64,000 bases of DNA from Rhynochetos jubatus (GCA_027574665.1 CM050648.1:39588700-39652699); one strand, 5' to 3'; shown: positions 30,888 to 44,089, numbered from the stretch's first letter. The notes: generated by a model not told the origin, from the sequence alone. Made by a program: numbers and translations.

Positions 30888-33800
30888 ACTTGGGATCCCG
30901 TCACACCACAAGCACCTGCTCAAGCCAGGGGCCAGCTCCTGCCCTATGACATCACAAACACTTGCAGAAGCCAGGTGCCTACTCCTGGCCTATCAGCTCC
31001 TCAGGTACCAGTGACCTCACAAGCACCTGCACAGCAGGAGCCTCCTCACGCCCAGTAACTAAAAGGGTTTCTTTTCTCACTGCCTCAGGTTAGGTTATGA
31101 TTGCATTTCATACAGTAGAAAATCAAAGAATTTTGTTCTAGGCATTTTTCCTGGGGCGGGGGGCTGTCTCGACTTCCCTAGAAACATATACAGTTACTTC
31201 CCACCTTTGAGGCCCACCTATTGGGTCAAATCCCACTTTGATTTTGGGTCAAATCCCACTAGCTCCCTGTTAGGATGCTTCCACAATTAAACCTTCATCT
31301 TGAGCTGTCTTCCACTGAACAGGACCAGCTCCAGGATCTGAATATACACAGTCCGTCCCCGAGATTCTTTCAGAAATGCAGTTGATCTTGATGCACCTCA
31401 TTGACATTTACCACCTCACTTTAAAAATGTTATGTCCCTGGTACCGGTAAACAAAACTATCTCCTGTGAGAATGGTAAAGTGAATATGCTAATGGATTTC
31501 CTCCTACGGCAATATAAACTGTGAACTCCATCCTGCACAACAGAGAAAGACTTCGTTTTGAGCGCCTGATTTCTTTAGGCACTTTAACGAACCATGTTTA
31601 ACGCAAGCCACACTTTTCTCAACATCAAAAATGACAATAAGGTATTCTATTAATTTTACTGTTGAGATGAACGTGATTGCATCCAGATAGCTTGGAAAGG
31701 ACCGTGGATGGTGACGGGTATATATCCCTGATACTGACCGAAGGAATATTCCCTTTTGAGAGGTAATTCTAACTTCCAGAAAAAGTCATCAAGAAGGATT
31801 TGTTTGATTTCAACAGGAAAGAGCCCAGCTCCTTGTCAAGTTGAGAGAACAAGGCAGAGAAGACAAGGACTGGACTTTTGGATTCTTAAAGGCACCTGTG
31901 CCTTTTTATCCTGACCTCAAAGCTCACAGAAACTCTTCAAAAAATAAAGTGAGGCCCTGAACTTTCATAAGAGACAGACACGTGTTTGTGCTGATTGACT
32001 GCGATGTTTATTCTTGTATGTAAAGGCTGAAATGTTCAGTTAAAGCTTTGGGCAACAGCGCAAGAGGGGCGGGAAGGAGGACGTTCAGCTGCAGAGGCCT
32101 CTGGGCGCCGTTTACAAGGAACCGCCTTGGCAGCAGTTCACTGTAGCCCGAATGCTGAAAAACTGTTTTTTGAAAAACTGTCTCAGGCCACGTTCAGAAA
32201 GCACCAGAATGTAGTAAATGTTTCTATTGATTTTGCATTATTAAATCCTGAAAAATAACCCAGCTTTGCATGATATCTAATTTATTTGATTTGGCACGTT
32301 AAACATTCTGTCCCGAAGACCAAAATGAACACCGCAGCGATTCTTCACTCTGGAATTCGATGCCTGCAGAGGAATTCATTTTTTTTCAGTTTATTTATTC
32401 AGGAATATGAAAAAGCTCTGGTTTTAAAGTGTTCAACTGCTTCACCATTTCCACTGATATGAACTGCTAGTCTCTTGGGGACTACTATTTTAGGGTCCTG
32501 ACAAAAAGTGGGTAGGACCCAGCTGAGTCTTAACGATGGCGAGAAGTGGACTGGGGCCGCAGTGGGCCGTGGAGGAGACAGGTCTTAATGATGCGTATTG
32601 AAACTGGAAGACCAGATGTGCATTTGGGACACCGATGACCAAGTGAGCGTTATATTGCAGGCGTTTGCGCATTTGGCATCCACATTAAAATACAACCCAG
32701 GTCATACAACCTAAAACGTCTCGGTTGCACTCACCACATCTCTAGTGCTGATTTGTCAGAACTGAAGGTGACAGTCACGCGCCCTGTCCTTAAGGCCGTA
32801 ATGTCACTTTCTCTCCTGTAGTGTATCTCTGTCTGGAGGCGTATTGAGATAATTACACCTTTCATTTGTACTTTAAACCCATTGGCTTTGCCTGAAAAAT
32901 AACCTAGCTTGCATTCAAGTGATGGATACTCTACTATAAAATAAATATTACCAAGGAGTTAATGACTTTTATGTTCAATCCAATATTCACAAACTATATC
33001 CTCACGCCTTTTAACCTGAAATCTCTTTTAAGAAAAGATGTTTAAATTCCACATCTGGAAAACAGATTTTTTTTTTTTTTTTACCCTGTCTCAAATACAG
33101 TAAAATAACTTCTGAACAGACCTGAGCTCTTTAAATGACTGCTCAACTCTTCCTTTCCACCGTGCTTCACTACTGACCTCTAATGAGCAGTAAGCAGATG
33201 CCGGAATTCTTTCCAGAGAAGAAAGCATACCCTTTTCTGAAGTTACCAAACGCTGAACTGGAGAATACACTTGTACTCTGGAGTAAGCAGTGCTAAGAGG
33301 ATATTATTGCAGAAGGGCTATTGAGTTTTAATCTCACTGTGTCCCTGCATAATCATTTCCACCTATTGAGAGGGACATGGGCAGTTTTACGCTTACGCTT
33401 AGACTGAGGGTTGTTAAAAGTCACGGAAGCAGCAGCACGATACTTACACCGCTGGGGAAAGAACAAACAACACCACAAAAGTCATATTACAATATTAACA
33501 CAAGTTCCTTCCCATACGGGTTTAGGCTTTCAGAGCAAGTAGGAATGCTTCCAAGAGTTGCTGGATTAGATTCCTGTGTCATTCTTCCTAAGGAGCTGCT
33601 TTCCACTGGAACATGTGATATAACCGGGAGATGGTACTTTTTAACCAGCGTGAACTAGTAAAATTTCATCAGGTCAAAGTCAAATCTGCAAAGACAGGAC
33701 ATGACACTCAAGTCCGGAGCGCTTCTAGAACCAGGTGTGCAAACCTCATGGGAATACAAGTGAAACCTGAGTGTTTGTGAGAAGCAGCTTTGTAGTATAT

Positions 33801-34085
33801 TGCAAAAAGAGGAGACCCTTGAAATAGTCTCACACATCTCTCCCTCGGTATGTGCTTGGCTGGTCAGGAATTTTGCTCCTGAGGAATACTGTATACTGTG
33901 TCAAGCACGTGACACTGAAAACCGTATTAGGTTTTCAAAGTATTCCATAGACTTCAGATGGTTAACGTGTTTTCAGTTCTGATATTTATTGTAAATGCAT
34001 GTCGGTTGTCCCGATGTTTTAGCTGTTTACCCCTCATGCTATTGCATCATGAAGTTGTCATTGTATAATTTGACCCTCTTGTACA

Positions 34086-37000
34086 ATGTGTAGGGTAACA
34101 GCTCTTACGTTACCGTCCTCCCTGCGGGAGGATAAAGCTCTAGTGGACACGGGTGCACAGTGTACCCTCATGCCATCCAGCTGTGGAGGGGTACAGACCA
34201 TTAGTATTTCTGGTGTGACTGGGAGCTCTCAACAACTGATCGTGATGGGGGCTGAAATAAGCCTGACTGGGAAGGAGTGGCAAAGCCCGCCGCCCCCCCG
34301 CCTTGTGACTGTCTGAGATGCCCCGTGCATCCTTGGCATAGACTGTCTCAAGAGAGGGTACTTTAAGGACCCGAAAGGGTACCGGTGGGCTATAGAGACT
34401 GAGGACATTGAGCAGCTGTCTGTTCTGCCCGGTCTCTCAGGGGACCCTTTTGTTTGGGATTGCTGAAAGCTGCAGACCAACAGGTGCCAATTGCTACCAC
34501 AACAGTGCACCGGTGACAGTATCGCACTAACTGAGACTTGTTGCTTCCCATCCAGAAGCTGATTTGTCAACAGGAGAGCCAAGGGGCGATCAGCAAAACC
34601 CGCTCACCCACACACCCCATCTGGCCAGTGCGTAAGTCTGATGGAGAATGGAGACTGACAGTGGACTATCGTGGCCTGAATGAAGTCACGCCACCACTGA
34701 GTGCTGCCGTGCCGGGCATGCTGGAACTCCAGTACGAGCTGTAGTCAAAGGCAGCCAAGTGGTATGCCACGACTGACATTGCTAACGCCTTCTTCTCCAT
34801 TCCTTTGGCAGCAGAGTGTAGGCCACAGTTTGCTTTCACCTGGAGGGGCGTCCAGTACACCTGGAATCGACTGCCCCAGGGGTGGAAGCACAGCCCTACC
34901 GTCTGCCATGGACTGATCCAGACTGCACTGGAACAGGGTGCAGCGCCAGAGCATCTGCAATACATTGGTGACATCATTGTATGGGGTGACAGAGCAGATG
35001 AAGTTTTTGAGAGAGGGAAGATCATCCAAATCCTCCTGAAAGCTGGTTTTGCCATAAAGCAAAGTAAAGTCAAGGGACCTGCATGGGAGGTCCCTAGGAG
35101 TAAAATGGCAAGATGGACGTCGCCAGATGCCCATGGACGTGATCAACAAAATCACAGCCATGTCCCCACCAATGAGCAGAAAGGAAACTCAAGCTTTCCT
35201 AGGTGTTGTGGGTTTCTGGTGGATGCATATTCCAAATTACAGCCAAATTGTAAGCCCTCTCCACGAAGTGACTCTTAAGAAAAACGATGTCAAGTGGGGC
35301 CCTGAGCAGCGACAAGCCTTTGAACAGATCAAGCAGGAGATGGTGCACGCAGGAGCCCTTGGACTAGTCCAGACAGGGCCAGAGGTAAAGAATGTGCTCT
35401 ACACCACAGCCGGGGAGAATGGCCCTACCTGGAGTCTCCGGCAGAAAGATCCAGGGAAGACCCGAGGTCGACCCCTGCGATTTTGGAGCTGTGATACTGG
35501 TAGCTTATGAGGGAGTCCGATCTGCCTCAGAGGTGGTTGGAACCGAAGCACGGATCCTCCTGGCACCTCGACTGCCAGTGCTGGGCTGGATGTTCAAGGG
35601 CAGAGTCTCTTCCGCTCATCATGCCACTGACGCTACATGGAGTAAGTGGCTTGCCCTGATCACACAATGAGCTTGAATAAGAAATTCCAGTCGCCCAGGA
35701 ATCTTAGAAGTGATCAGGGACTGGCCAGAAGGCAAAGACTTTGGAATGTCACCAGAGGAGGAGGTGACACGGGCTGAAGAAGCCCCTTTGTACAACGAGT
35801 TGCCGAAAACCAAGAAGCAATATGCCCTGTTTACGGATGGGTCCTGCCCTGTTGTAGGGAAACATCAGAGGTGGAAAGCTGTTGTGTGGAGTCCCACACG
35901 ACAAGTTGCAGAGACTGCGGAAGGCCAAGGTGAATCGAGTCACTTTGCAGAGGTGGAAGCCATCCAGCTGGCTTTGGACATTGCTCAACGAGAGAAATGG
36001 CCAGTGCTTTACCTCTGCACTGACTCATGGGTGGTGGCAAGTGCACTGTGGGGGTGGCTACAGCAATGGAAACAGAGCAGCTGGCAGCGCAGAGGCAAAC
36101 CCATCTGGGCTGCCGCGCTATGGCAGGACATTGCTTCCCGTCTAGACAACCTGGTTGTCAAAGTGCGTCCTATAGACGCCCACGTATTCAAAAGCCGAGC
36201 CACTGAAGAACATCGATACAACCAGCAGGTGGATCAAGCGGCTAAGATTGCAGTGGCTCAGGTAGATCTGGACTGGCAACCTAAAGGTGAGCTGTTTATG
36301 GTTAGGTGGGCCCATGACACCTCGGGCCACCAGGGGAGAGATGCCACGTACAGATGGGCTCGTGACCGAGGGGTGGACTTGACCATGGACGCCATTGCGC
36401 AGGTTATTCACGAGCGTGAAACGTGCTGCAGTTAACCAAGCCAAGAGGGTAAAGCCTCCTTGGTATGGGGGGCGATGGCTGAAATATAAAAATGGGGAGG
36501 CCTGGCAGGTTGACACACTGCCCAAAACCTGCCAGGGCAAGTGCAATGTGCTCATAATGATCCACAGGGTGGCTGGAAACATATCCTGTGTCCCATGTCA
36601 CTGCCCAAAACACCACCTTGGGCCTTGAAAGGCAAGTCCTGTGGCAACACGGCACCCCAGAAAGGATTGAATCAGATAATGGGACTCATTTCTGAAGCAG
36701 CCTCATGGACACCTGGGCTGAAGAACACAGAACTGAGTGGGTGTACCACATTCCCTACCGTGCACCTGCCTCAGGGAAGGTGGAGCGGTGCCATGGGCTG
36801 TTAAAGACCACCCTGAGAGCAATGGCGGGCGGAACACTCAGGAATTGGGATGCCAACCTAGCAAGGCCACTTGGTTAGTTAACACCAGGGGATCCGTCAA
36901 TCGAGCTGGCCACGCACACTCAAACCCCCTACGGACGGTAGCAGGAGATAAGGTCCCTGTAGTACGTACTAGAAGCATGCTGGGAAAAACGGTTTGGGTT

Positions 37001-37144
37001 CCTCCCACCTCGGGCAAAGGCAAACCCATCCGTGGGGTTGCTTTTGCTCAAGGACCTGGGCGCACTTGGTGGGTGATGAGAGAAGATGGGGAAGTCCGCT
37101 GTGTGCCGCAGGGGGATTTGATTTGGGGAGAAAATAGCCCATAA
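34086..37144 (+). pseudogene. ERV-L-like pro-pol pseudogene (unit 3)
   Basis: Copy with all the lesions of unit 1. Group-specific changes include CCGCCCCC for CCGTCCCC at the end of the protease frame, SSWQRR for SSCQRR in RNase H (35710-36435) and AYEGVRSA for AYEGIRSA in the connection. A private change reads HHATDATW. The polypurine tract and LTR start are at 37437-37594. Confidence 0.85.
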
Positions 37145-38671
37145 ATTGCAGTGCATGTGGGACATGAATTGGTGCCACTAACCCCTGGTTTTGAGCTTTA
37201 TGTTACAGGCACCTGCTATGGTAGAAACTACCCCACCCTACAGAGGTCCAGCCTGGCCAGGAGCACAGCAGTGACCTGGCCTGAGCTGGCTTCGGCGCCC
37301 AACGATCCCACGCAACCCTTCCACCTGTGCCTGTCCTGAGTGACCCCACACTGATGAAACCTGAAGTCATGGACTAATGGACATTGTGCCGAGACGGTCC
37401 ATAGACTGAGGGAATGATGTGTGTGTGGGATGTGATGGGAAAGGGGGAGTGGGCTGATGAGACTTTATGGAACAGCGTGGGGCGTGAGCATGATGTAAAT
37501 GGTGTGAAACAAGGGGTGGAGAACGTGGTGGTTTCAGGCGGGATCAAGCTGCTCTCCTGCACAGAGCTGGCCCGCCCACAGCGGCCGAGGGATTTTGTTT
37601 CATTCCAAGATACGTCAGGCTCAGTGGTCAGGCTGGGCGCACGCGCAATTTGGGAGGCGCCAAAGTGGCCCTGGGGAGTGGATTTGTTTAGGCTTTTGAG
37701 GCTAGCAGGTAGCTGTGCCGATGGAGGCTTTTGTTAGCTCTTGGAGGTCTCTTAGCAGAGAAGCAGCTTCTTTTGTTAGGCTGGTGGGAGAGTTGGTGGG
37801 TTTACTTCCTCTCGGGCTCTGGGGCTTGGGGGGATTTTTCTCTCCACTCTGGCTCAGGGGTGTGGGGTTTTTTTCTCTCTGCTCTTGGGCTCGGGGTTGT
37901 TTTTTTCCTCTCTGCTTGGATTTTTCTTCCTCTTTTGGAATCTTAAAAAGATGGCCCAGGTGGTGGGGACCATCAGTGGCAATGTTTGTAATGCCTTGGT
38001 TCCTTGGCTCTCTCGCACTTGGGAGAAGACAACATGAATCACACACCGGCAACCTGAGCCTCTAAGTGAGCAGCACTGGGGATGCTCTGTTCCCGGGCAC
38101 TTCTTTCCCTGAGATCTCTACATGCTAATGTAATAGGCTCAGCAGGTAGAGAAGGCTTCCACCCGTCTGGACCAACAGGGTGGGCTTTCATAAAGGAAGT
38201 CTTGAGTTCAAAATTTCCAAAACCCCCGAACCTCTCTGTTCATTCTGCACTGTCACACTCTACAGAAATCAGAAGCGCCACTTGGGACTGGGTTAGGTTG
38301 TGATGGCAATTTTGATGCTTGGTTAGCGTTCTTTTGCTAATGTTTGTCTGCGGCCTTTGGTGGTAAATTCCAGGTTGTGACAGCAAGCTCTGTCACCAGT
38401 ACTGAACGCTTTTGGCTGTAAGTCGTGCACCTGAAATAACTGGCAAAGAGTGAGACAGCATTTGCTGGGGATACTCAATGCTTAGTCCTACCCTCCAGAG
38501 TTCCCTTTGGATTACTTTTCACTCTTCATTTTCTTGCATTCCTCTCTGAATCTGATCACCAGATTGCTTACATCTGTCCTCGGCCGCTTTCCCTTGGGCG
38601 CGCTCTCATCGCCGGTTACACAGGACAATTGAGTCTTTGGCAAGCTTGTTTTTAATTGCTCTGGTCAGGGG

Positions 38672-41600
38672 CTGCAGCCGCTGGGTGAACTGGCAGTGGC
38701 GGGAGCACACGTTGTTCAAGTGAGTGTGCACCCAGCTGCTGCCAACTTCCTGCAGCAGGACGTGAGTCCCTCGGGTGGCCACTCAAGGCTTGCACACCTT
38801 CCCCCACTGAGCTCCTGCCATCCCCGTTTCTCTCACCATGGGAAGACCCTGAGGGGTTCCCACCACTGTGCACCTGCTGACCGTGAGCGTGATCCTGCCC
38901 TTGTTAGCAGCGCGTGCGTCTGCACTTGGGAGCTGGGCCGTCATCTCGGATTCGCCGCAGGCTCATCCCCATCTCCGTGTGTGTTCTTTTCCTGGGGCAG
39001 CGCTGAGGGGAAGCTCCCACCGAGTGCCGTGTTTGACTGGAGGCTGGAGCCGCTGGGTGAACTGGCAGTGGTGGGAGCACACGTTGTTCAAGTGAGTGTG
39101 CACCCAGCTGCTGCCAACTTCCTGCAGCAGGACGTGAGTCTGTCGGGTGGCCACTCAAGGGGTGCACACCTTCCCCCACTGAGCTCCTGCCACCCCCGTT
39201 TCTCTTACCATGGGAAGACCCGGAGAGGTTCCCGCCGCTGTGCGCCTGCTGACCGTGAGCGTGATCCTGCCCTTGTTCGCAGCGCGTGCGTCTCAACTTG
39301 GGAGCTGGGTCGTCGCCTTGGCTTCTCTGCAGGCTCATCCCCATCTCCGCGTGTGTTCTTTTCCTGGGGCAGCGCCGAGGGGAAGCTCCCACAGAGTGCC
39401 GTGTTTGACGGGAGGCTGGAGCTGCTGGGTGAACTGGCGCTGGCGGGAGCACACGTTGTTCAAGTGAGTGTGCACCCAGCTGCTGCCAACTTCCTGCAGC
39501 AGGACGTGAGTCTCTCGGGTGGCCACTCAAGGCGTGCACACCTTCCCCCACTGAGCCCCTGCCACCCCCGTTTCTCTTACCATGGGAAGACCCGGAGAGG
39601 TTCCCACCGCTGTGCGCCTGCTGACCGTGAGCGTGATCCTGCCCTTGTTCGCAGCACGTGCGTCTCAACTTGGGAGCTGGGTCGTCGTCTCGGCTTCTCT
39701 GCAGGCTCATCCCCATCTCCGCGTGTGTTCTTTTCCTGGGGCAGCGCCGAGGGGAAGCTCCCACCGAGTGCCGTGTTTGACGGGAGGCTGGAGCTGCTGG
39801 GTGAACTGGCGCTGGCGGGAGCACACGTTGTTCAAGTGAGTGTGCACCCAGCTGCTGCCAACTTCCTGCAGCAGGACGTGAGTCTCTCGGGTGGCCACTC
39901 AAAGCTTGCACACCTTCCCCCACTGAGCTCCTGCCACCCCCGTTTCTCTTACCATGGGAAGACCCGGAGAGGTTCCCGCCGCTGTGCGCCTGCTGACCGT
40001 GAGCGTGATCCTGCCCTTGTTCGCAGCACGTGCGTCTCAACTTGGGAGCTGGGTCGTCGACTTGGCTTCTCTGCAGGCTCATCCCCATCTCCGCGTGTGT
40101 TCTTTTCCTGGGGCAGCGCCGAGGGGAAGCTCCCACCGAGTGCCGTGTTTGACGGGAGGCTGGAGCTGCTGGGTGAACTGGCGCTGGCGGGAGCACACGT
40201 TGTTCAAGTGAGTGTGCACCCAGCTGCTGCCAACTTCCTGCAGCAGGACGTGAGTCTGTCGGGTGGCCACTCAAGGGGTGCACACCTTCCCCCACTGAGC
40301 CCCTGCCACCCCCGTTTCTCTTACCATGGGAAGACCCGGAGAGGTTCCCACCGCTGTGCGCCTGCTGACCGTGAGCGTGATCCTGCCCTCGTTCGCAGCG
40401 CGTGCCTCTCAACTTGGGAGCTGGGTCGTCGTCTCGGCTTCTCTGCAGGCTCATCCCCATCTCCGCGTGTGTTCTTTTCCTGGGGCAGCGCCGAGGGGAA
40501 GCTCCCACCGAGTGCCGTGTTTGACGGGAGGCTGGAGCTGCTGGGTGAACTGGCGCTGGCGGGAGCACACGTTGTTCAAGTGAGTGTGCACCCAGCTGCT
40601 GCCAACTTCCTGCAGCAGGACGTGAGTCTCTCGGGTGGCCACTCAAGGCTTGCACACCTTCCCCCACTGAGCTCCTGCCACCCCCGTTTCTCTTACCATG
40701 GGAAGACCCGGAGAGGTTCCCGCCGCTGTGCGCCTGCTGACCGTGAGCGTGATCCTGCCCTTGTTCGCAGCGCGTGCCTCTCAACTTGGGAGCTGGGTCG
40801 TCGCCTTGGCTTCTCTGCAGGCTCATCCCCATCTCCGCGTGTGTTCTTTTCCTGGGGCAGCGCCGAGGGGAAGCTCCCACCGAGTGCCGTGTTTGACGGG
40901 AGGCTGGAGCTGCTGGGTGAACTGGCGCTGGCGGGAGCACACGTTGTTCAAGTGAGTGTGCACCCAGCTGCTGCCAACTTCCTGCAGCAGGACGTGAGTC
41001 TGTCGGGTGGCCACTCAAGGGGTGCACACCTTCCCCCACTGAGCCCCTGCCACCCCCGTTTCTCTTACCATGGGAAGACCCGGAGAGGTTCCCACCGCTG
41101 TGCGCCTGCTGACCGTGAGCGTGATCCTGCCCTTGTTCGCAGCACGTGCGTCTCAACTTGGGAGCTGGGTCGTCGTCTCGGCTTCTCTGCAGGCTCATCC
41201 CCATCTCCGCGTGTGTTCTTTTCCTGGGGCAGCGCCGAGGGGAAGCTCCCACCGAGTGCCGTGTTTGACGGGAGGCTGGAGCTGCTGGGTGAACTGGCGC
41301 TGGCGGGAGCACACGTTGTTCAAGTGAGTGTGCACCCAGCTGCTGCCAACTTCCTGCAGCAGGACGTGAGTCTCTCGGGTGGCCACTCAAGGCTTGCACA
41401 CCTTCCCCCACTGAGCTCCTGCCACCCCCGTTTCTCTTACCATGGGAAGACCCGGAGAGGTTCCCGCCGCTGTGCGCCTGCTGACCGTGAGCGTGATCCT
41501 GCCCTTGTTCGCAGCGCGTGCCTCTCAACTTGGGAGCTGGGTCGTCGCCTTGGCTTCTCTGCAGGCTCATCCCCATCTCCGCGTGTGTTCTTTTCCTGGG

Positions 41601-42790
41601 GCAGCGCCGAGGGGAAGCTCCCACCGAGTGCCGTGTTTGACTGGAGGCTGGAGCTGCTGGGTGAACTGGCGCTGGCGGGAGCACACGTTGTTCAAGTGAG
41701 TGTGCACCCAGCTGCTGCCAACTTCCTGCAGCAGGACGTGAGTCTCTCGGGTGGCCACTCAAGGGGTGCACACCTTCCCCCACTGAGCTCCTGCCACCCC
41801 CGTTTCTCTTACCATGGGAAGACCCGGAGAGGTTCCCGCCGCTGTGCGCCTGCTGACCGTGAGCGTGATCCTGCCCTTGTTCGCAGCGCGTGCGTCTCAA
41901 CTTGGGAGCTGGGACTTCGTCTCGGCTTCTCTGCAGGCTCATCCCCATCTCCGCGTGTGTTCTTTTCCTGGGGCAGCGCCGAGGGGAAGCTCCCACCGAG
42001 TGCCGTGGTTGAATGGAGGCTGGAGCTGCTGGGTGAACTGGCGCTGGCGGGAGCACATGTTGTTCAAGTGAGTGTGCACCCAGCTGCTGCCAACTTCCTG
42101 CAGCAGGACGTGAGTCTCTCGGGTGGCCACTCAAGGGGTGCACACCTTCCCCCACTGAGCTCCTGCCATCCCCGTTTCTCTTACCATGGGAAGACCCGGA
42201 GAGGTTCCCGCCGCTGTGCGCCTGCTGACCGTGAGCGTGATCCTGCCTTTCTTCGCAGCACGTGCGTCTGCGCTTGGGAGGTGGGCTGTCGTCTTGGCTT
42301 CCCTGTGGCTTCTTCCCCATCTCCGAGTGTGCTCTTTTCCTGGGGCAGCGCCGAGGGGAAGCTGCCACAGAGTGCCGTGTTTGACTGGAGGCTGGAGCCG
42401 CTGGGTGAACTGGCACTGGCGGGAGCACACGTTGTTCAAGTGAGTGTGCACCCAGCTGCTGCCAACTTCCTGCAGCAGGACGTGAGTCTCTCGGGTGGCC
42501 ACTCAAGGGGTGCACACCTTCCCCCACTGAGCTCCTGCCACCCCCGTTTCTCTTACCATGGGAAGACCCGGAGAGGTTCCCACCGCTGTGCGCCAGCTGA
42601 GAGTGAGCGTGATCCTGCCTTTCTGCGCAGCACGTGCGTCTCCGCTTGGGAGGTGGGCTGTTGTCTTGGCTTCCCTGTGGCTTCTTCCCCATCTCAGAGT
42701 GTGTTCTCTTCCTGGGGCAGCGCCGAGGGAGAGTTTCCACAGAGTGCCATGTTTGACTGGGGGCTGGAGCCACTGGATGAACTGGCACTG
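38672..42790. repeat. 372-bp tandem array, 11 monomers (unit 3)
   Basis: Edges at 38672 and 42764 are 4092 bp apart, 11 x 372. Monomers 3-8 follow the 744-bp alternating pattern also seen in units 2 and 4. The trimer pattern of unit 2 is absent. The plus strand is open through the whole array (38696-42889). Confidence 0.95.
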
Positions 42791-42857
42791 GTGACAGTTT
42801 GTATGACAAAGAATGTAAGGATGCACTCCAGTAAGACATCAATGGCAATCCCGCCAC
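38904..42857 (-). CDS. Candidate exon-cassette coding region over the array (unit 3)
   Basis: The frame matches that of unit 2 (1317 codons open) with the same cassette donors and acceptors and the same TAA in the leftmost monomer. The terminal exon equivalent (38512-38615) has lost its acceptor: units 1 and 2 read TGTGTAG/CC on this strand, and here it is TGTGTAACC. The copy would need another 3' end and is probably decaying. Confidence 0.25.
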   Translation of the reverse strand: MAGLPLMSYWSASLHSLSYKLSPVPVHPVAPAPSQTWHSVETLPRRCPRKRTHSEMGKKPQGSQDNSPPPKRRRTCCAERQDHAHSQLAHSGGNLSGSSHGKRNGGGRSSVGEGVHPLSGHPRDSRPAAGSWQQLGAHSLEQRVLPPVPVHPAAPASSQTRHSVAASPRRCPRKRAHSEMGKKPQGSQDDSPPPKRRRTCCEERQDHAHGQQAHSGGNLSGSSHGKRNGDGRSSVGEGVHPLSGHPRDSRPAAGSWQQLGAHSLEQHVLPPAPVHPAAPASIQPRHSVGASPRRCPRKRTHAEMGMSLQRSRDEVPAPKLRRTRCEQGQDHAHGQQAHSGGNLSGSSHGKRNGGGRSSVGEGVHPLSGHPRDSRPAAGSWQQLGAHSLEQRVLPPAPVHPAAPASSQTRHSVGASPRRCPRKRTHAEMGMSLQRSQGDDPAPKLRGTRCEQGQDHAHGQQAHSGGNLSGSSHGKRNGGGRSSVGEGVQALSGHPRDSRPAAGSWQQLGAHSLEQRVLPPAPVHPAAPASRQTRHSVGASPRRCPRKRTHAEMGMSLQRSRDDDPAPKLRRTCCEQGQDHAHGQQAHSGGNLSGSSHGKRNGGGRGSVGEGVHPLSGHPTDSRPAAGSWQQLGAHSLEQRVLPPAPVHPAAPASRQTRHSVGASPRRCPRKRTHAEMGMSLQRSQGDDPAPKLRGTRCEQGQDHAHGQQAHSGGNLSGSSHGKRNGGGRSSVGEGVQALSGHPRDSRPAAGSWQQLGAHSLEQRVLPPAPVHPAAPASRQTRHSVGASPRRCPRKRTHAEMGMSLQRSRDDDPAPKLRGTRCERGQDHAHGQQAHSGGNLSGSSHGKRNGGGRGSVGEGVHPLSGHPTDSRPAAGSWQQLGAHSLEQRVLPPAPVHPAAPASRQTRHSVGASPRRCPRKRTHAEMGMSLQRSQVDDPAPKLRRTCCEQGQDHAHGQQAHSGGNLSGSSHGKRNGGGRSSVGEGVQALSGHPRDSRPAAGSWQQLGAHSLEQRVLPPAPVHPAAPASRQTRHSVGASPRRCPRKRTHAEMGMSLQRSRDDDPAPKLRRTCCEQGQDHAHGQQAHSGGNLSGSSHGKRNGGGRGSVGEGVHALSGHPRDSRPAAGSWQQLGAHSLEQRVLPPAPVHPAAPASRQTRHSVGASPRRCPRKRTHAEMGMSLQRSQGDDPAPKLRRTRCEQGQDHAHGQQAHSGGNLSGSSHGKRNGGGRSSVGEGVHPLSGHPTDSRPAAGSWQQLGAHSLEQRVLPPLPVHPAAPASSQTRHSVGASPQRCPRKRTHTEMGMSLRRIRDDGPAPKCRRTRC

Positions 42858-44089
42858 CTGAAATTATTGTAGCTCGACAAAATGGTTAAAATAGCCCCCT
42901 GCAGAGCTGCAGGCTGATGGCCCGACTGTCCCTGTCACAGAACTCCAATTTACGACAAATAGCAAGGCCTTTTGAAAGGCTGCATTGTGTGTCACCTTCT
43001 CTGAAGAGGACCTGCTGCTTCCCCATGGCTAGTCCTAGAGGCCGAGCGCTCTGGCTCTGCAGCCCACACTTGCCCATGTTGTATACAGGAGTGACCGGCT
43101 TTCAGCCGCTACTTTTAACGGCTGCCTTTGCCATCGCCTTTTCTGTCTCCCTTCCTGCTGCATCAGCCATGGTGGGCTTCTTGTCGTTCTAGGCTGAGCC
43201 CAGCACCTCAGGCTACACCGCCACCCCCCTACTTACCTACCCTAGGATATGGCAAAGAAATAAGAATTGGCAAATAGGAACTCTTCCCGCAGCCCTGGCC
43301 AGCCTGTAAAGGTGTAATAGCTCAGCCTACAGCTCAGAAGGTACAGACCAGCTTATACATTTATCCCGTATCTCCCCACTCTATGATCTGTCCCAAGAGT
43401 CAAATCATAATTACCTCTGCAAAGGTCTGGAGATAGAGAAGTAGCCATGCCAATAGCAAAGGAGGAGCCAAGTTACCCTGAAGGCCGCCTCAGCCCAACT
43501 GGCTTGTGCTGGCCCACGTTGCAGCACCTCAAGCCCAGGCCAGGCGGTGACCTCACAAGCACCGGGCGGGTGCCCTTTGTGACACGGGAGTGTCCCCTCA
43601 AGTCACGTGACCATGCAGCCTCCACAGCCCAGGCACCTCCCACAGCCGGCAGCCGCTGGGCTTCCCCGCGTGCTGCTGGCAAAGGGCTGTTTGTCTGCCG
43701 GCAGAGCTGCCGCCTCTTTCCCGAGCCAGATGAATCAAACCCTGCCCACGGCGGTGAGTGTGCCTGTTCACAGCTTTGGCTGGAGCATACGAGTGTCTGA
43801 GGGTTTCTTTTCCACTCCTCCCAGGTACAGGACTGTGTCCATGACACTCGTGTAGCAAAGCACCTGGTCTTTTACAGGTTCATTTCCAAATAATTTTACC
43901 TACCCCCCGCCAAGGTAGAGCCACGAGAGGACTGAACTAATGCTGCCAGAGGAACACCTGCAGCAACTGCGCTGGGTGGACCTTGGCTGGCTGCCAGGCC
44001 CCCACCCAGCTACTCTCTCACCCTGGAACTCGAAAAAAAGGCGTGTGGGGGGCTCTTTAGCATCGTGTTTAACCCCTTGACTCACTCAG

